From positions 124,001 through 188,000 of the forward strand of contig WNYE01000040.1 of NCBI GenBank assembly GCA_021396245.1: 64,000 nt of DNA, read 5' to 3'. Source of the stretch: Sporothrix humicola. Its lineage: Eukaryota; Ascomycota; Sordariomycetes; Ophiostomatales; Ophiostomataceae. The position numbers and the translations under genes were made by a program. Positions 9,649 through 19,321 of the stretch are shown here, one piece after another. Under the pieces are notes generated by a model that was given only the letters and a program-made list of their open reading frames with translations, ran no database searches and was not told the origin of the DNA. Numbering within the stretch: position 1 is the stretch's first letter; each line of letters begins with the position of its first letter.

Positions 9649-11565
9649 CTACACAAGCGCCTGGCCCATGTACATGCTCTCACGAACCTCGGCCACAATA
9701 TCGCGTCGGTCGTCCTTGCCCACAAGCACAATACCCCGGCCACGACGGCCCATGCGGCCCGCACGACCTAGACGGTGGATAAAGTCGATTGTGGTGTGCG
9801 GCACATCGTACAGCACCACATGACGGACGCCGAGCGTGTCAATACCACGAGATGCAAGATCCGTGGCCACAATGACCTTGGTGTTGGGCAAGGAGCGAGG
9901 GCCGCGTGGCATTGTGGAAACAGAAGAAGCCTTGAGGGGCCCAGAGGATGTGAAGAGGGCCAGCATTTCAGCATTGTGCCGGGTATCGGTCGAGTCGCGG
10001 TGCAGCGCAACGGCGTCGATGCCCTTGCTGCGCAGGAAATCGGCCACCTCCTGTGTCTTTTCACGCTCGTTGACGAAGACCATGATGCGCTTGACGTCGG
10101 CGTCGGCATCGCTGGAGGAAGATTGCGCCTCGCCGTCGCTGGCGGACGTATCCTTGCCAATGGACCAGATGGCGTCGGCACAGGCCAGGTTCTTGTTGTT
10201 GCGGTAGGGCTCCTTGGTGACGTCAATGACACCGAGCTGCACACGACGCGGGATGGCGTGCAAGTTGGGCGTTGTGATGCGCGTCATGTTGGGGAAGTGC
10301 GACACCAGGTAGTTGTCGAGGCGGCGCGGGATCGTGGCCGAGCACAGGATCAGCTGCTTGAGGGAGGGGCTTGCCCGCTCCAGGATTTTAGTCGTGGACA
10401 GCGCGAAGCTGCGGTCAAACAGCGAGTCGGCCTCGTCAATCACCAGGTGCGACACACGCGATAGCACGTTGGGGTCCGACTCGGCAATCGACGCCAGAAT
10501 ATGCGGCGTGGAAATCACAAGATCGATGCCGCCCGGCGAGTGCAGGTCGCGTTCCATCATTTTGGGCGTCAAAGTGGCCGACAGCATAGCCGTGCGGTAC
10601 TTGACTTCGTGCGACAGAGCCTTGGCCACGGCGCCCACCTGGCCCACGAGCTCGGCCGACGGCACGAGCACAATGATGCGCGGGCGTGCCGTTGTCGGGT
10701 GCGGCTCAACGGCGGTCGGGCCGCGGTAGTTGGGAATGGCCGCGCGCCACTCCTTTTCTTCTTGCATGCGCTTCTTATAGGCGATAATGTCCTCGTCCTC
10801 CGCCTCGGCCCGCTTCATGGCGTCGATGGCCGGCAGAAGGTAGGCCAGCGTCTTGCCCGAACCCGTCTCAGCAGCCAGCAAGAACTCGCTTTGGGTGCTG
10901 GGTCCGATCTTGCGTGGTTGCCGATGATTCCGATCCTTGACCTGGCCCATCAGCATGGGGATGGCCAGGCGCTGAATGGGCGTCGGCTTCAAATCGATCA
11001 TACCCCTAAGCGCATCCGACTGGACTGCTTTTAACAGCGACGGCAAAAGATTGAACTGCTCAAACGTCTCCGTCTCTTGCATCTGCGACTTGATCTTTGC
11101 CCTCTGGCCGTAGCCGATCGAGGTCAAAGACTGGTGCATCCGCAGCGCCTTTTGCCTCCTGTCGCCGTCTTTGCGATCCCGTCCGCCGCCTCTTGCGTCT
11201 TGCATCCGCCGCGATGCATGTCGTGATGAGGCCTGTGCCTCTGCTTGTTCTGCGTCCCGTTCATTTGTTGGTTTTGCCGGTCTCTCGCGCACATTCGCGA
11301 CTGTGCGGTTCAAGTGCGCAAAGGGTCCGGCCACCTTTCTGCGTTCATGTCGTGGGGGCCCGCGAGCAACATTGTCGGACAGGACCATTCGTGAGGGTGT
11401 TTTGCGGCGTTCGGCGGCCATGAATCGCTTTTGCAGCTGCATTTGCGGCAGCTGGATTGTTGGTGTCTGCCATGGTCGTGATTGCTGTGCAAATCGCAAT
11501 TGGCTGGAGGGGCCTGCCGCCGTCCGGCAGACGGGGCATATCGGTCCCAGGGCGGCTCTCAACAT
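9649..11565 (-). CDS. MRH4: Mitochondrial DEAD-box RNA helicase Mrh4
   Basis: Single exon of 638 residues from the ATG at 11565. Helicase motifs in order: the Q-motif region with LKPTPIQ, Walker A AAETGSGKT at about 230, VIDEAD at about 375, SATIPR at about 408, ATDLASRGID, and HRLGRAGRMGRRGRG at about 596-606. The N-terminus is basic with Arg, Ser and Gln but few acidic residues, fitting a mitochondrial presequence. The lead FEQFNLLPSLL before motif Q is the Mrh4 subfamily signature. Yeast Mrh4 acts late in assembly of the large mitochondrial ribosomal subunit. The same frame stays open to 11985, but the extra residues are low-complexity and the protein already has family length, so the downstream ATG is preferred. 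Confidence 0.9.
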   Translation of the reverse strand: MLRAALGPICPVCRTAAGPSSQLRFAQQSRPWQTPTIQLPQMQLQKRFMAAERRKTPSRMVLSDNVARGPPRHERRKVAGPFAHLNRTVANVRERPAKPTNERDAEQAEAQASSRHASRRMQDARGGGRDRKDGDRRQKALRMHQSLTSIGYGQRAKIKSQMQETETFEQFNLLPSLLKAVQSDALRGMIDLKPTPIQRLAIPMLMGQVKDRNHRQPRKIGPSTQSEFLLAAETGSGKTLAYLLPAIDAMKRAEAEDEDIIAYKKRMQEEKEWRAAIPNYRGPTAVEPHPTTARPRIIVLVPSAELVGQVGAVAKALSHEVKYRTAMLSATLTPKMMERDLHSPGGIDLVISTPHILASIAESDPNVLSRVSHLVIDEADSLFDRSFALSTTKILERASPSLKQLILCSATIPRRLDNYLVSHFPNMTRITTPNLHAIPRRVQLGVIDVTKEPYRNNKNLACADAIWSIGKDTSASDGEAQSSSSDADADVKRIMVFVNEREKTQEVADFLRSKGIDAVALHRDSTDTRHNAEMLALFTSSGPLKASSVSTMPRGPRSLPNTKVIVATDLASRGIDTLGVRHVVLYDVPHTTIDFIHRLGRAGRMGRRGRGIVLVGKDDRRDIVAEVRESMYMGQALV

Positions 11566-12999
11566 TGTGTGTGCCGTCGTTGTGGTTGTTGTTGACAGGC
11601 AATGGCAGGTTTTCGTTTCTGACGTGCCTTTCGTGCCTGTTGATGTTCCTGGTTTTGTTCCTAAAATTTTGGTTTGAGATTTTAAAGTGGCGCCGCGTCC
11701 AACATGGCAGCCATCAACGCCAGTGCACGTGACCCCACTAACAAGACGTTTTGGCAGGCTTCCAGAGCAAGTCGAGATCGAATTGCGGAGACAGGCCCAC
11801 TTGAGCTTGCCCATTCGCCGAGTCGATAAGATGACCCTGGTGGAGCCTAAAAAACAGACGATACAGCGCCCGGTCAGGTCAGTGACGTAGGCTCCACAGC
11901 AGCATGGCAGATGTGCGCCTCTTACTCTTTGCATAAGGACGTTGGCTGTTGGGCGTTTTGGGGTCGTAGTCGACAAAGCAAGCATATCGCCAAAGCGGGG
12001 AAAGAGCCACCGACGACATTGCTAAACAAACAAAGGACCAAAGGCCCCGATGACTGCGCTTCTTTGACGCAATATGCGTATCTTTTGTACCCCATTACAA
12101 AATATCGTGGTCATTTCGGGAAGGAGCCAGGGAGCCACTCCACACTTTCCTTTTCGTTCTTTCAAAAAACCCTTGCGCACACATGCTGTCTCAGTGGACG
12201 CAGACCCGTCACATGCAGGGTACGGTGATATGTTGTGTACACAGACCTGGGGAAGGAGCAACCCGTCTTTTGTTCTGTCGTTTCCCCGCGTGATGCCCAA
12301 GAAAGAGAATGAGAGGAAGGTACGTACCCTGGGGAAAGAAACAAAGGAAACAACGACCAATACATATACTGGGAAACTACGGGAAATAGGCATAATTGCA
12401 CGTAAGGGACCATTACTGTCCAATGTAGAGAAATGCAGTGCAATGAGCCATCAACTATCTAGTGGTCGGCGCCGTCTGGTGAGCCAAGAAGCCTCACACC
12501 ACAAGCTACCAGCAAAGGGTGGCGTCGTTGTTCCTGCCCTTTGGCCAGACCCTGTTCTGCCCTTGCCGTTCCCATCTTTCCCATCTTTATTTTCGCTGAC
12601 CCCCTCTTGATTCTTCTCTTTATCTTCGTAGCATCTTCCCTCTTTCTTTTTCCTCACTTTCGTCACTTCAGCTCTATTAATTGGTATATCTACCTGATTC
12701 CCATCCCTCCTGTCCCGGTTCCCGGCTCAGCTCCTGCACTTATTCCTATCACCTTTTGTTCTCCTTTTTATTCCATACTACCTTCTCCGCAGTAAGCCCA
12801 ACTCGCCCCAATTCAGCTTCAGACCACTCCCTTGCATCCCGATATCTGAGCGTTCAACACAGCTTGAAGTCCATTATCCTGCATCGACTCGATTCGATTG
12901 GCGCACGACCATCCTAAACTTTGATTTGATCAAAGAATCAAGCATCAATTCAACCTGAACGCGCAACTTTTACAGACAAACTTACCGCCCGGTTCCAAG
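11566..12999. promoter_or_regulatory. Divergent promoter between MRH4 and the CBM48 protein gene
   Basis: 1.43 kb shared by two outward-facing genes. A CACGTG E-box palindrome lies at 11726-11731, within GCACGTGAC. The plus-strand portion 12540-12800 is strongly CT-rich, the usual look of a long 5' leader for the plus gene. A donor-like GGTACGTACC near 12319 could mark a leader intron, but no acceptor could be assigned with confidence. Confidence 0.45.
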
Positions 13000-14701
13000 A
13001 TGGCCAAAGACGAGACGGCAGTCGAGATCACGTATCGCTCGACGGAGCTTCAGCCCCCACTGTGGGTTGCCGGCTCCTTTTCGAACCCACCATGGACACC
13101 ATTGGAGATGAAGCACAAGACAACGCCGCAAGGCGAGCACATCTACACAAAATCGATCAGCGTAAAACCGGGTACAGCCGTGCAGTACAAGTTCCGCGTG
13201 GGATCGGGCGACTGGTGGGTGCTCGACGAGAGCTTGCCCACTGTGGTGGACGACATGGGCAATCGCAACAACGTTCTCAATGTTAAGGCGAGAGAGAGGT
13301 GAGTAACTTTCTTCGTTTTATCATTATTTTTCCTATTGTTTCTTGGCAATTGCTAACATGAATGCAGCACGAACACTGCCAATGTGAATGTGCAAAAGCC
13401 ACCGACCCCGCCTCCCGACTCTCCCATCCTGAACACGACCAAGGCTGGCCTGCCCCATTTACAAGTGCCCTTTGAAGGCGCACCGCGCTCTGACGCGAGC
13501 ACACCGAGCTTTGTGAAAACAACCATGGAGGTTGCCGACACAGCTGCACAAATCGATGCACGGACGCCCGAGTCAGAAATGGCCGAACACGAAGTTATGG
13601 ACTCGTCGGTTGATGTATGTCCCAGCTGCCCGTTCTAAACATATAAATAATACTAACCGCTCTGTGCAGTACCTCGACGTGGATATCGGCCCCCAGTTCC
13701 CTCACGAACGGCCCGGCGAAGAAGACGACGGCCTCGATGCTGCGCCAGTGTTTGCATACGAGTATGCTGGCAGCTACGAGTTGCCTGCGGGCATGACGGC
13801 GGCTGAGAGTGAACACAGTCCCACATCGCCTGCCTTATCCGCAAAAGACAAGGACCAGAACTATGAGGATTTTGATCCGCATGATCCCACACTCGAAAGG
13901 TTCCCATCCAACCGCGAAGATATCTTGAGCCGCGTCCGGACACTCTCGACCGGTCTCGACGAGGATACAACCACCTTTGAGGGGTTCCCGGCCTCGCCCG
14001 TGGTGGGCCCCGGACACAAGGCGTCTATCGGCTCCATTGACGACTTCTTCTGCATGTCTCCGACGGCCACCTCAAATAGGCAGCAGGGCGGTGCCCGGCG
14101 AATGGAGCCACACAAGCGGAACACCAGCAGGGAAAGCTTGGTGTTTGACCCATCGCCGTCACCTTCGCCTTCATTGCAGTGCATTATGGAGGAGACGGGG
14201 AATGACGACCGACCCGGAGCCCTCCTCCCGGAGCCTGCCGATTCCGACCTCTTATCGCCATCCATGGTGCCAAAGACTGCTTCGCCCAAGTCAGAAGCAG
14301 TCTCTCTCAACTCTGAGGCCATTTCGCCAAAATCCATCCCAGCCCAACTTGTGAGCCCGGCGATTGTTGTTTCTGACGCTGAGGCCGAGGAAGATCCAGA
14401 GCCTATCAACGGTACGGAAGCTCGTACTGACGAGCATCCCGGTGCCTTCCCCACGGACGATGAGGCCGACAATAACTCCCCCACAACTGGCACCTCCACC
14501 CAAAGTGGCGCCCGGGATGTTGTTGAGAACGACGACGGTCGTAGTGGTTCACCAGTCTCTCGTCACTCGACGAGTGTCGGCGCCAAAGGTAGCAACTCGG
14601 GCTGGTTTGCGGAATTCATTAGGCTCGTCTTTATCGACTGGCTCGGCGGTTTCTTGGGCCGAGTGTTTGGCAAGGTGTTTCAATCACGGCGGGCGGAGTG
14701 A
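13000..14701 (+). CDS. CBM48 (AMPK glycogen-binding) domain protein, Mdg1/Crp1-like
   Basis: Three exons, 13000-13298, 13368-13614 and 13670-14701, encode 525 residues; both introns are short (69 and 55 nt) with GTGAGT/GTATGT donors and CAG acceptors. Residues 8-95 form a CBM48 fold, with PPLWVAGSFSNPPW, YKFRVGSGDWWVLDES and NRNNVLNV as in AMPK beta subunits and yeast Mdg1/Crp1. The next 400 residues are disordered and acidic, rich in Ser, Pro and Glu. The last 30 residues are a hydrophobic/amphipathic segment (FAEFIRLVFIDWLGGFLG) followed by a basic end, suggesting a membrane-associated tail. It lacks the AMPK beta C-terminal domain, so it is not a kinase subunit. Carbohydrate binding is inferred. 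Yeast relatives are linked to pheromone signalling (Mdg1) and cruciform DNA binding (Crp1). Confidence 0.82.
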
Positions 14702-15258
14702 CGGTCGTGAGTATAAACGGCGGCTTCTCGACTTACTGAAGATAATATCGTTTTTTGTCGGCCATTGTATGGCTGAGATATCTAATATAAGCGATGGGTG
14801 GACAGGGCGAACACGATCCTGCAGGAAACAATGGGCACAATGGCAGCATTCTTTGTTAGCATTCGTACGTCAGAATTTCAATGAAAACGGACAATTTGAA
14901 ATGATGAAAATGTAATAAAAGTGAAGTGAGAATTGATAACCCTTGAGTAAATGGTCGAGTCGTTACACGAGGCTGCGTTGGCCTGTGCCGGCCCTATGTC
15001 ATTAATGTGGGGCCGCATTTAGTTAGGCCACTGGTCGCCATGGCAAATTTTTGGCGGGCCAAATCCGCATGCGGCAACTGCGCATTGTCTCAATACGACG
15101 ACTTTTGCGCCAGTCTTTCTCTCCCCACGACAGTTGCCACGTCTTCTTCCTCCTTATTTAACGAGGCTGCACCCGTGTCGCACTTTTTCGCAGCCTTGCA
15201 TACGCACTTGTCAAACTTTCGAAATATCAAATTATCTTCCCACCCTACCAACGCCAAC
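14702..15258. other. Intergenic spacer between the CBM48 gene and iwr1
   Basis: A polyadenylation-like AATAAA at 14914-14919 fits the end of the upstream gene. The downstream 250 bp should be the iwr1 promoter and leader. Nothing else was recognised. Confidence 0.5.
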
Positions 15259-16886
15259 ATGTCTCTCCCGCCGCAGGTTATTCAGGTCAAGCGCAAGCGC
15301 ACCGAAGAAGGCCCCGTGCCGTCGTTCTTGCGTAGGTCGTCCCTGTCCACACTCTTGAAGCAAAGCATCCCTAACACTTCACAGGCATCGAGCACGCCAC
15401 GAACAAACGCCACCGCAGCGATGCCTTCTTCTACCGCCGACACGACCCCCAGGCTGCTGCTGCGGCACAGGCTGCCAAGCGCGCCGCCGAGGCCGAGGCC
15501 GAAGCCAACGGCAGCCGGGCCACGAGACCACCGACGATCCAGTTGACCAAGAAGGGCGATGAAAAACGAAAGGCGGGCGAAATTACGACAACACCAACAA
15601 AGCCAACACCGAATCCAACGGCACCCGAGAACAACATCTCCACTCTGGCAGCTGCTGCCGCTGCAGCGGCCGAGCCTCGGCGTTTCCACCTGTCGCGAGA
15701 CTCGCTGATGGCAGCGCACTCGAATGCAGCGTCTGTCCTGGGAGTGTCTGGCGCGGCAGGCGTCCGCAAACGGTCGCGGTACAGCAGTGCAGGCGGCGAT
15801 GCCGGAGGAGGACCCAGATCCGGCGAACCGGCAGCCGTCTTTGTCGAGCGGAGCAAGCGGCAGCTCAAACATAAACTGCGGAGGAACCGTGAGGGCAAGA
15901 CTAGTGGGCCGACAAGCGGGAGCGGTGTACCCAAGACCACTCTGCCATCCATCAATGAACCTGTTGCGCCACTGCCAAAACGGGCGGGCCGGCGAGCGGG
16001 TGCTACGCCGAGAGACACAGGCAGCGGAGCCTCCACCAACGGAGCGTCGACGCCTGCGCTAGAGTCAGCCGACAGCGCGGCAGGTACAGGAACTAGCACG
16101 ACGACACAGTCCGGCACGCCCGCGCTCCCGCCGTCTCTCCGCAACCGCCAGTGGGACACCGACATGGACCAGCTCACCCGTGACATGAACGACTACACCC
16201 TCGAAATCATCGGCCGCAACCTGGCCGCACAACAGCAGAGAAAGACCGCTGCCGACTTGGAGCGCGAAAAGCGTGAAGCGGAGCGCCAGCAGGGCGAAAT
16301 GTCCCGACTGGCCAACGAGCGGCGCAAGGCAGCCTACGCCAAGTACAAGCCCAAGGTGCCTGCCCAGCGCCACGCGGAGAAGGGTGCGGCCGCCACTGAT
16401 CCCGAAGAGGGCAACGGTAGTGACGCCACCCTCGACGAAGACGAAGACGAGAACATGAGCGACACCGACGAAGACGACTACGTCACCGAGACGTACGTCC
16501 GTGTGCCCGGCCACGAGGCCGCCAAGGAGGGCGTGTCCAATGGCGCCGCGATGCCTGGTAGTGTTGGTCTGCTGGTTTTCGACAACGAGCCCGACATGGA
16601 GTTCTTTTATGGCGTCGAAGAGGATAGTGAAGAAGATGATTTGGACGACGAGGACGAGAATGCCGAAAACTACTACACGCACGACTACCCCGAGGACGAG
16701 GTCTCGTCCGACGACGAGTACGGCCGGGATGCGTACCACTACCGGACAGGCAACGCTTCGGACCTGGAAGAGTTTGCCGATAGCGATGTTGAGGGTGGTG
16801 ATGATGACGCCGGAGATGTTAAGCAGTCCGGCGACATGATTGGATTTACAGGCAATATGCGTCTGACGAAGCCGGGAGATCTGTAA
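15259..16886 (+). CDS. iwr1: Iwr1, RNA polymerase II nuclear import factor
   Basis: Exon 1 is 15259-15331 and exon 2 is 15385-16886, separated by a 53-nt intron (GTAGGT donor, CTAAC branch site, CAG acceptor); the product has 524 residues. The N-terminus IQVKRKRTEEGPVPSF is the conserved Iwr1 start and carries a basic nuclear signal. The Iwr1 domain lies at about 388-465: YVTETYVRVPG, LLVFDNEPDMEFFYG, then a strongly acidic stretch ending in YYTHDYPEDE. A charged helix at about 325-375 precedes it. The linker from 60 to 290 is low-complexity Ala/Thr/Pro. In yeast, Iwr1 binds the active-centre cleft of assembled RNA polymerase II and takes it into the nucleus. The first ATG with the conserved motif was chosen; an overlapping longer frame from 15007 is unrelated. 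Confidence 0.9.
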
Positions 16887-17387
16887 AAATCTAGGTGGGA
16901 TCTTTCATTGAATTGCCTTTTATTTCAAAATTTAGCATGTGTGAGCGAGGGTAGATCATATTCTGCATATACAGGACGGAAATCATAGAACATAGATGCG
17001 TATGAATCTCATCAACCTTCACTGGCTTGATTTTCAGGAAGAGAAATGGACAGTTGACATACAGCACGGCAAAGCGGCACGGGGCGACAAATGCTTCTTT
17101 TTGCACCAAAAAATGACCATCCAATAACAAAACATATATTGGGGGCATCACCAACGTACCCGGTAAAATTGTTCAAAGGGCCTGGGTAATTATGTTTCCC
17201 TTTGAAAGTGGTAAATTATCACACGAAATGTTGTGCTGTGCCGCAAAGGGAGCGCTCGAAATTTAAACTCGAGTTGGTCTTTATGATAACGACGTTTTAT
17301 AAGAATAGGGGGCTCGCTGAGCCTCCCGAATTTGCAACAATCCTTTTGAATGCAAATAATCATGCACAGACTTCAACTCCATCAACA
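16887..17387. other. Spacer between iwr1 and the four-helix membrane protein gene
   Basis: 501 bp, AT-richer than the flanking coding DNA. It should hold the iwr1 3' untranslated region and the promoter of the next gene. No other element was recognised. Confidence 0.45.
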
Positions 17388-18273
17388 ATGGCAGTGACCT
17401 TTGATGTGCCTCCGGATGAGGCTGATGCCACCAGTGACAATAATGACTCTGGAAGGCAACAAGCGAAGGGAAAGCAGCCACGGCCGCCGTCACTCGCATA
17501 TCAACACCAGAGAGCACCTCGCCTCATTCACACTACGAAGCACAGCTCCAGCGCCTACAACAGGTCATTGACGAGATCGAGGAGCAACGGTACTCGCCAA
17601 ACTCTTTAAGCAGGTTCATTCGCCGCATCTTTGGGTGTGGCTGCATCGGCCGCCATCTCGAGCTGGGCCCGTCTTGGCTCAACGTCGACGTCACTTTCCG
17701 CGTACTGGCTCTCGGTGCCAGCATTTCTGTTCTGACTCTGGTCGTTGTCCTCGCTTCGGCCGACGGCATCTTTTGCTGGGGCTGGCTGGCGGCGGGTATG
17801 ATCAGTCTGTTGGCCGACCTTGTCGGGGCCTCTCTTCCGTTATTCAAGTCGGTGGACCGCCGCTTCCCAGCTGTGGCTATCCTGACGATCCTCGACGCAT
17901 TCGGCGCTGCGGTCATTGCCACGTTTTCTGTCCCTGAGCTCCCCTCTCCCTGGCTTCTGGGCCCGAAACACGCCCACCAGTCAGAGGAAGAACAAGAGTC
18001 CGATTACCTGGACAATGAACTGGTGACTGTGCTCAAAGTGTTTATTCCGTCGATGGTGTAAGTCGTCCTGTGCTCAACTGTATCTGAATGTGTTCTAACA
18101 TATACAGAGCCGTCCGGGTATTCTCAATAGCGCTCACGTTTGCCACGAGGTGGTACAATACTAAACGAAAGCGGCGGGAGGAACAAGACCGGCCGCTGCT
18201 TCTCGCCGAAGGGCTTCACGTGTCCGGTTCCACTTTACCACCTGTTATGAGGCCACTGCCCGTGTATGCATAA
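17388..18273 (+). CDS. Four-helix membrane protein, first paralog; 5' end uncertain
   Basis: No known family was recognised. The 3' structure is firm. One coding segment ends at 18057, followed by a 50-nt intron 18058-18107 (GTAAGT donor, CAG acceptor, phase 2) and a last exon 18108-18273. Translation of the main segment gives a coiled-coil stretch (LQRLQQVIDEIEEQ) and about four membrane helices, with the motif ADLVGASLPL in helix 2. A basic tail (RWYNTKRKRREE) follows. The best ATG (17388) is in a different frame from this body. Either a 50-nt intron 17406-17455 with a weak GTGCCT donor joins them, giving 261 residues, or a one-base frameshift is present. A clear paralog lies at 59103-59975 and shares the intron position. 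AATAAA occurs at 18299. The function is unknown. Confidence 0.7.
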
Positions 18274-18741
18274 GTCACTGTACTTGAAGAAGCAAGATAA
18301 TAAAAAAAACACAAAATCCATTCCATATATTCAGGTGATAGAAATCAAACTGTAAAAGTAGATGTGCCCGACCCAGAAATCAAATCCGTGAACCGAAACG
18401 ATAGATCCCTTCCATGAATAACAGACCGTTACTCCATGTGCCATGTTTCCCTCAGCCGAGAAATAAAAACAAAAGAAAAGAGTGACCATAAACGCCGAGT
18501 CCATTTCCCAGTCTATAAGTTGCCCGTCCTTGCAACTGGACCAAAACGCCATGTGCCGGGGAAAAATCAGAGAGAAAATCAAACAACAGAAGAAAAGCAG
18601 GCATAGATAAGAGACAAACTAGGAGAAGATCAAGAAATCGATGCCCTGAATCGAGGAACAGGAAAAACAGGAGGAACGGACGAATGATAAACGAGAAACG
18701 AAAAACGTAGGAAGGGGTCCCGGAGGAGCAAAACGAGGTCA
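18274..18741. other. Spacer with 3' ends
   Basis: About 470 bp after the four-helix gene, starting with an A-rich stretch and AATAAA at 18299-18304. The rest is purine-rich on the plus strand. No gene was recognised. Confidence 0.45.
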
Positions 18742-19083
18742 TCATGCCAGAGGTGGTGCCTCTGAAGAAGCGCAAGCCGCAACACACCACGCCAGGACCA
18801 CACTGAAAACCATGAACGCAAACCAAGTTCGATCGGACGAGGATTCAGTATGGTCTAGAGGTGGTACGGATTTCATAAACTGTGGACAGAAGCTAGTCGG
18901 GTCGATCCCCGTGGGCAAACTAGTCTCCGGCGCGGTCGTTGTCATGGTCATCTTCATAATAGGGTCGTGCGTCGTGAAGGGGAGTGGGTAGAGCTGGATG
19001 CAGGCGACAAGGTAGATGGTACAGATGAGAAGACACGTAAGATACGCCCAATTCTCATACGCCCACTTCTCAAAGCTAAAAGT
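18742..19083 (-). CDS. Possible terminal exon of a small two-helix membrane protein
   Basis: An open frame of 113 codons follows a convincing acceptor (an extended T/C tract then TTCGCCAG, at 19084). It starts TFSFEKWAYENWAYL and runs into a hydrophobic helix (LTCLLICTIYLVACIQLY), a short polar loop, and a second helix (WFAFMVFSVVLAWCVAAC), ending at TGA. The first ATG in frame is at 18957, which would remove the first helix. Upstream in the same frame the sequence stays open only to a TGA near 19172, and no GT donor of reasonable quality lies between it and the F-box gene. It may therefore be an incomplete or decayed gene, a terminal exon with an unusual upstream structure, or a chance frame. 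No family was recognised. Confidence 0.3.
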   Translation of the reverse strand, partial: TFSFEKWAYENWAYLTCLLICTIYLVACIQLYPLPFTTHDPIMKMTMTTTAPETSLPTGIDPTSFCPQFMKSVPPLDHTESSSDRTWFAFMVFSVVLAWCVAACASSEAPPLA

Positions 19084-19182
19084 CTGGCGAAAGAAGAAGA
19101 AAAAAAAGGAAGTCGAAATGTTAAAAAGAGTCCAGGTCCAGAAAGTGAGTGTTGATGTCAGGTCGAATCAGAGTCGGAGAGT

Positions 19183-19257
19183 TGTCCAGGGAGAGAGAGA
19201 AAGTCCAGGGGAGAGTGTCCAGGAGAGATAGTCCATGGGAGGGAAGTCCAGGGACTG
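19183..19257. repeat. Degenerate tandem repeat of GTCCAGGGGAGA-like units
   Basis: At least five units beginning GTCCAGG or GTCCATGG follow one another at irregular 12-20 bp spacing. The array lies just beyond the 3' end of the F-box/LRR gene. Confidence 0.7.
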
Positions 19258-19280
19258 GGACACAGATAGATAATGTTGAG

Positions 19281-19306
19281 TGCTGAATGCTGAATGCTGA
19301 ATGCTG
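19281..19306. repeat. 7-bp microsatellite (TGCTGAA)x3.7
   Basis: Three exact TGCTGAA units followed by TGCTG, ending 16 bp from the F-box/LRR stop codon, so it lies in that gene's 3' untranslated region. Confidence 0.85.
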
Positions 19307-19321
19307 TCAAGAGTGGGGAGT

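Noticed and set aside
11566..11985. In-frame extension of MRH4 by 140 residues
   Set aside because: The extension is low-complexity (Thr runs, scattered Cys) with no presequence character, and the start at 11565 already gives a family-length protein with a basic N-terminus.
15007..15546. 179-codon plus-strand frame overlapping iwr1 exon 1
   Set aside because: Different frame from the conserved Iwr1 start; it exists only because the intron is read through.
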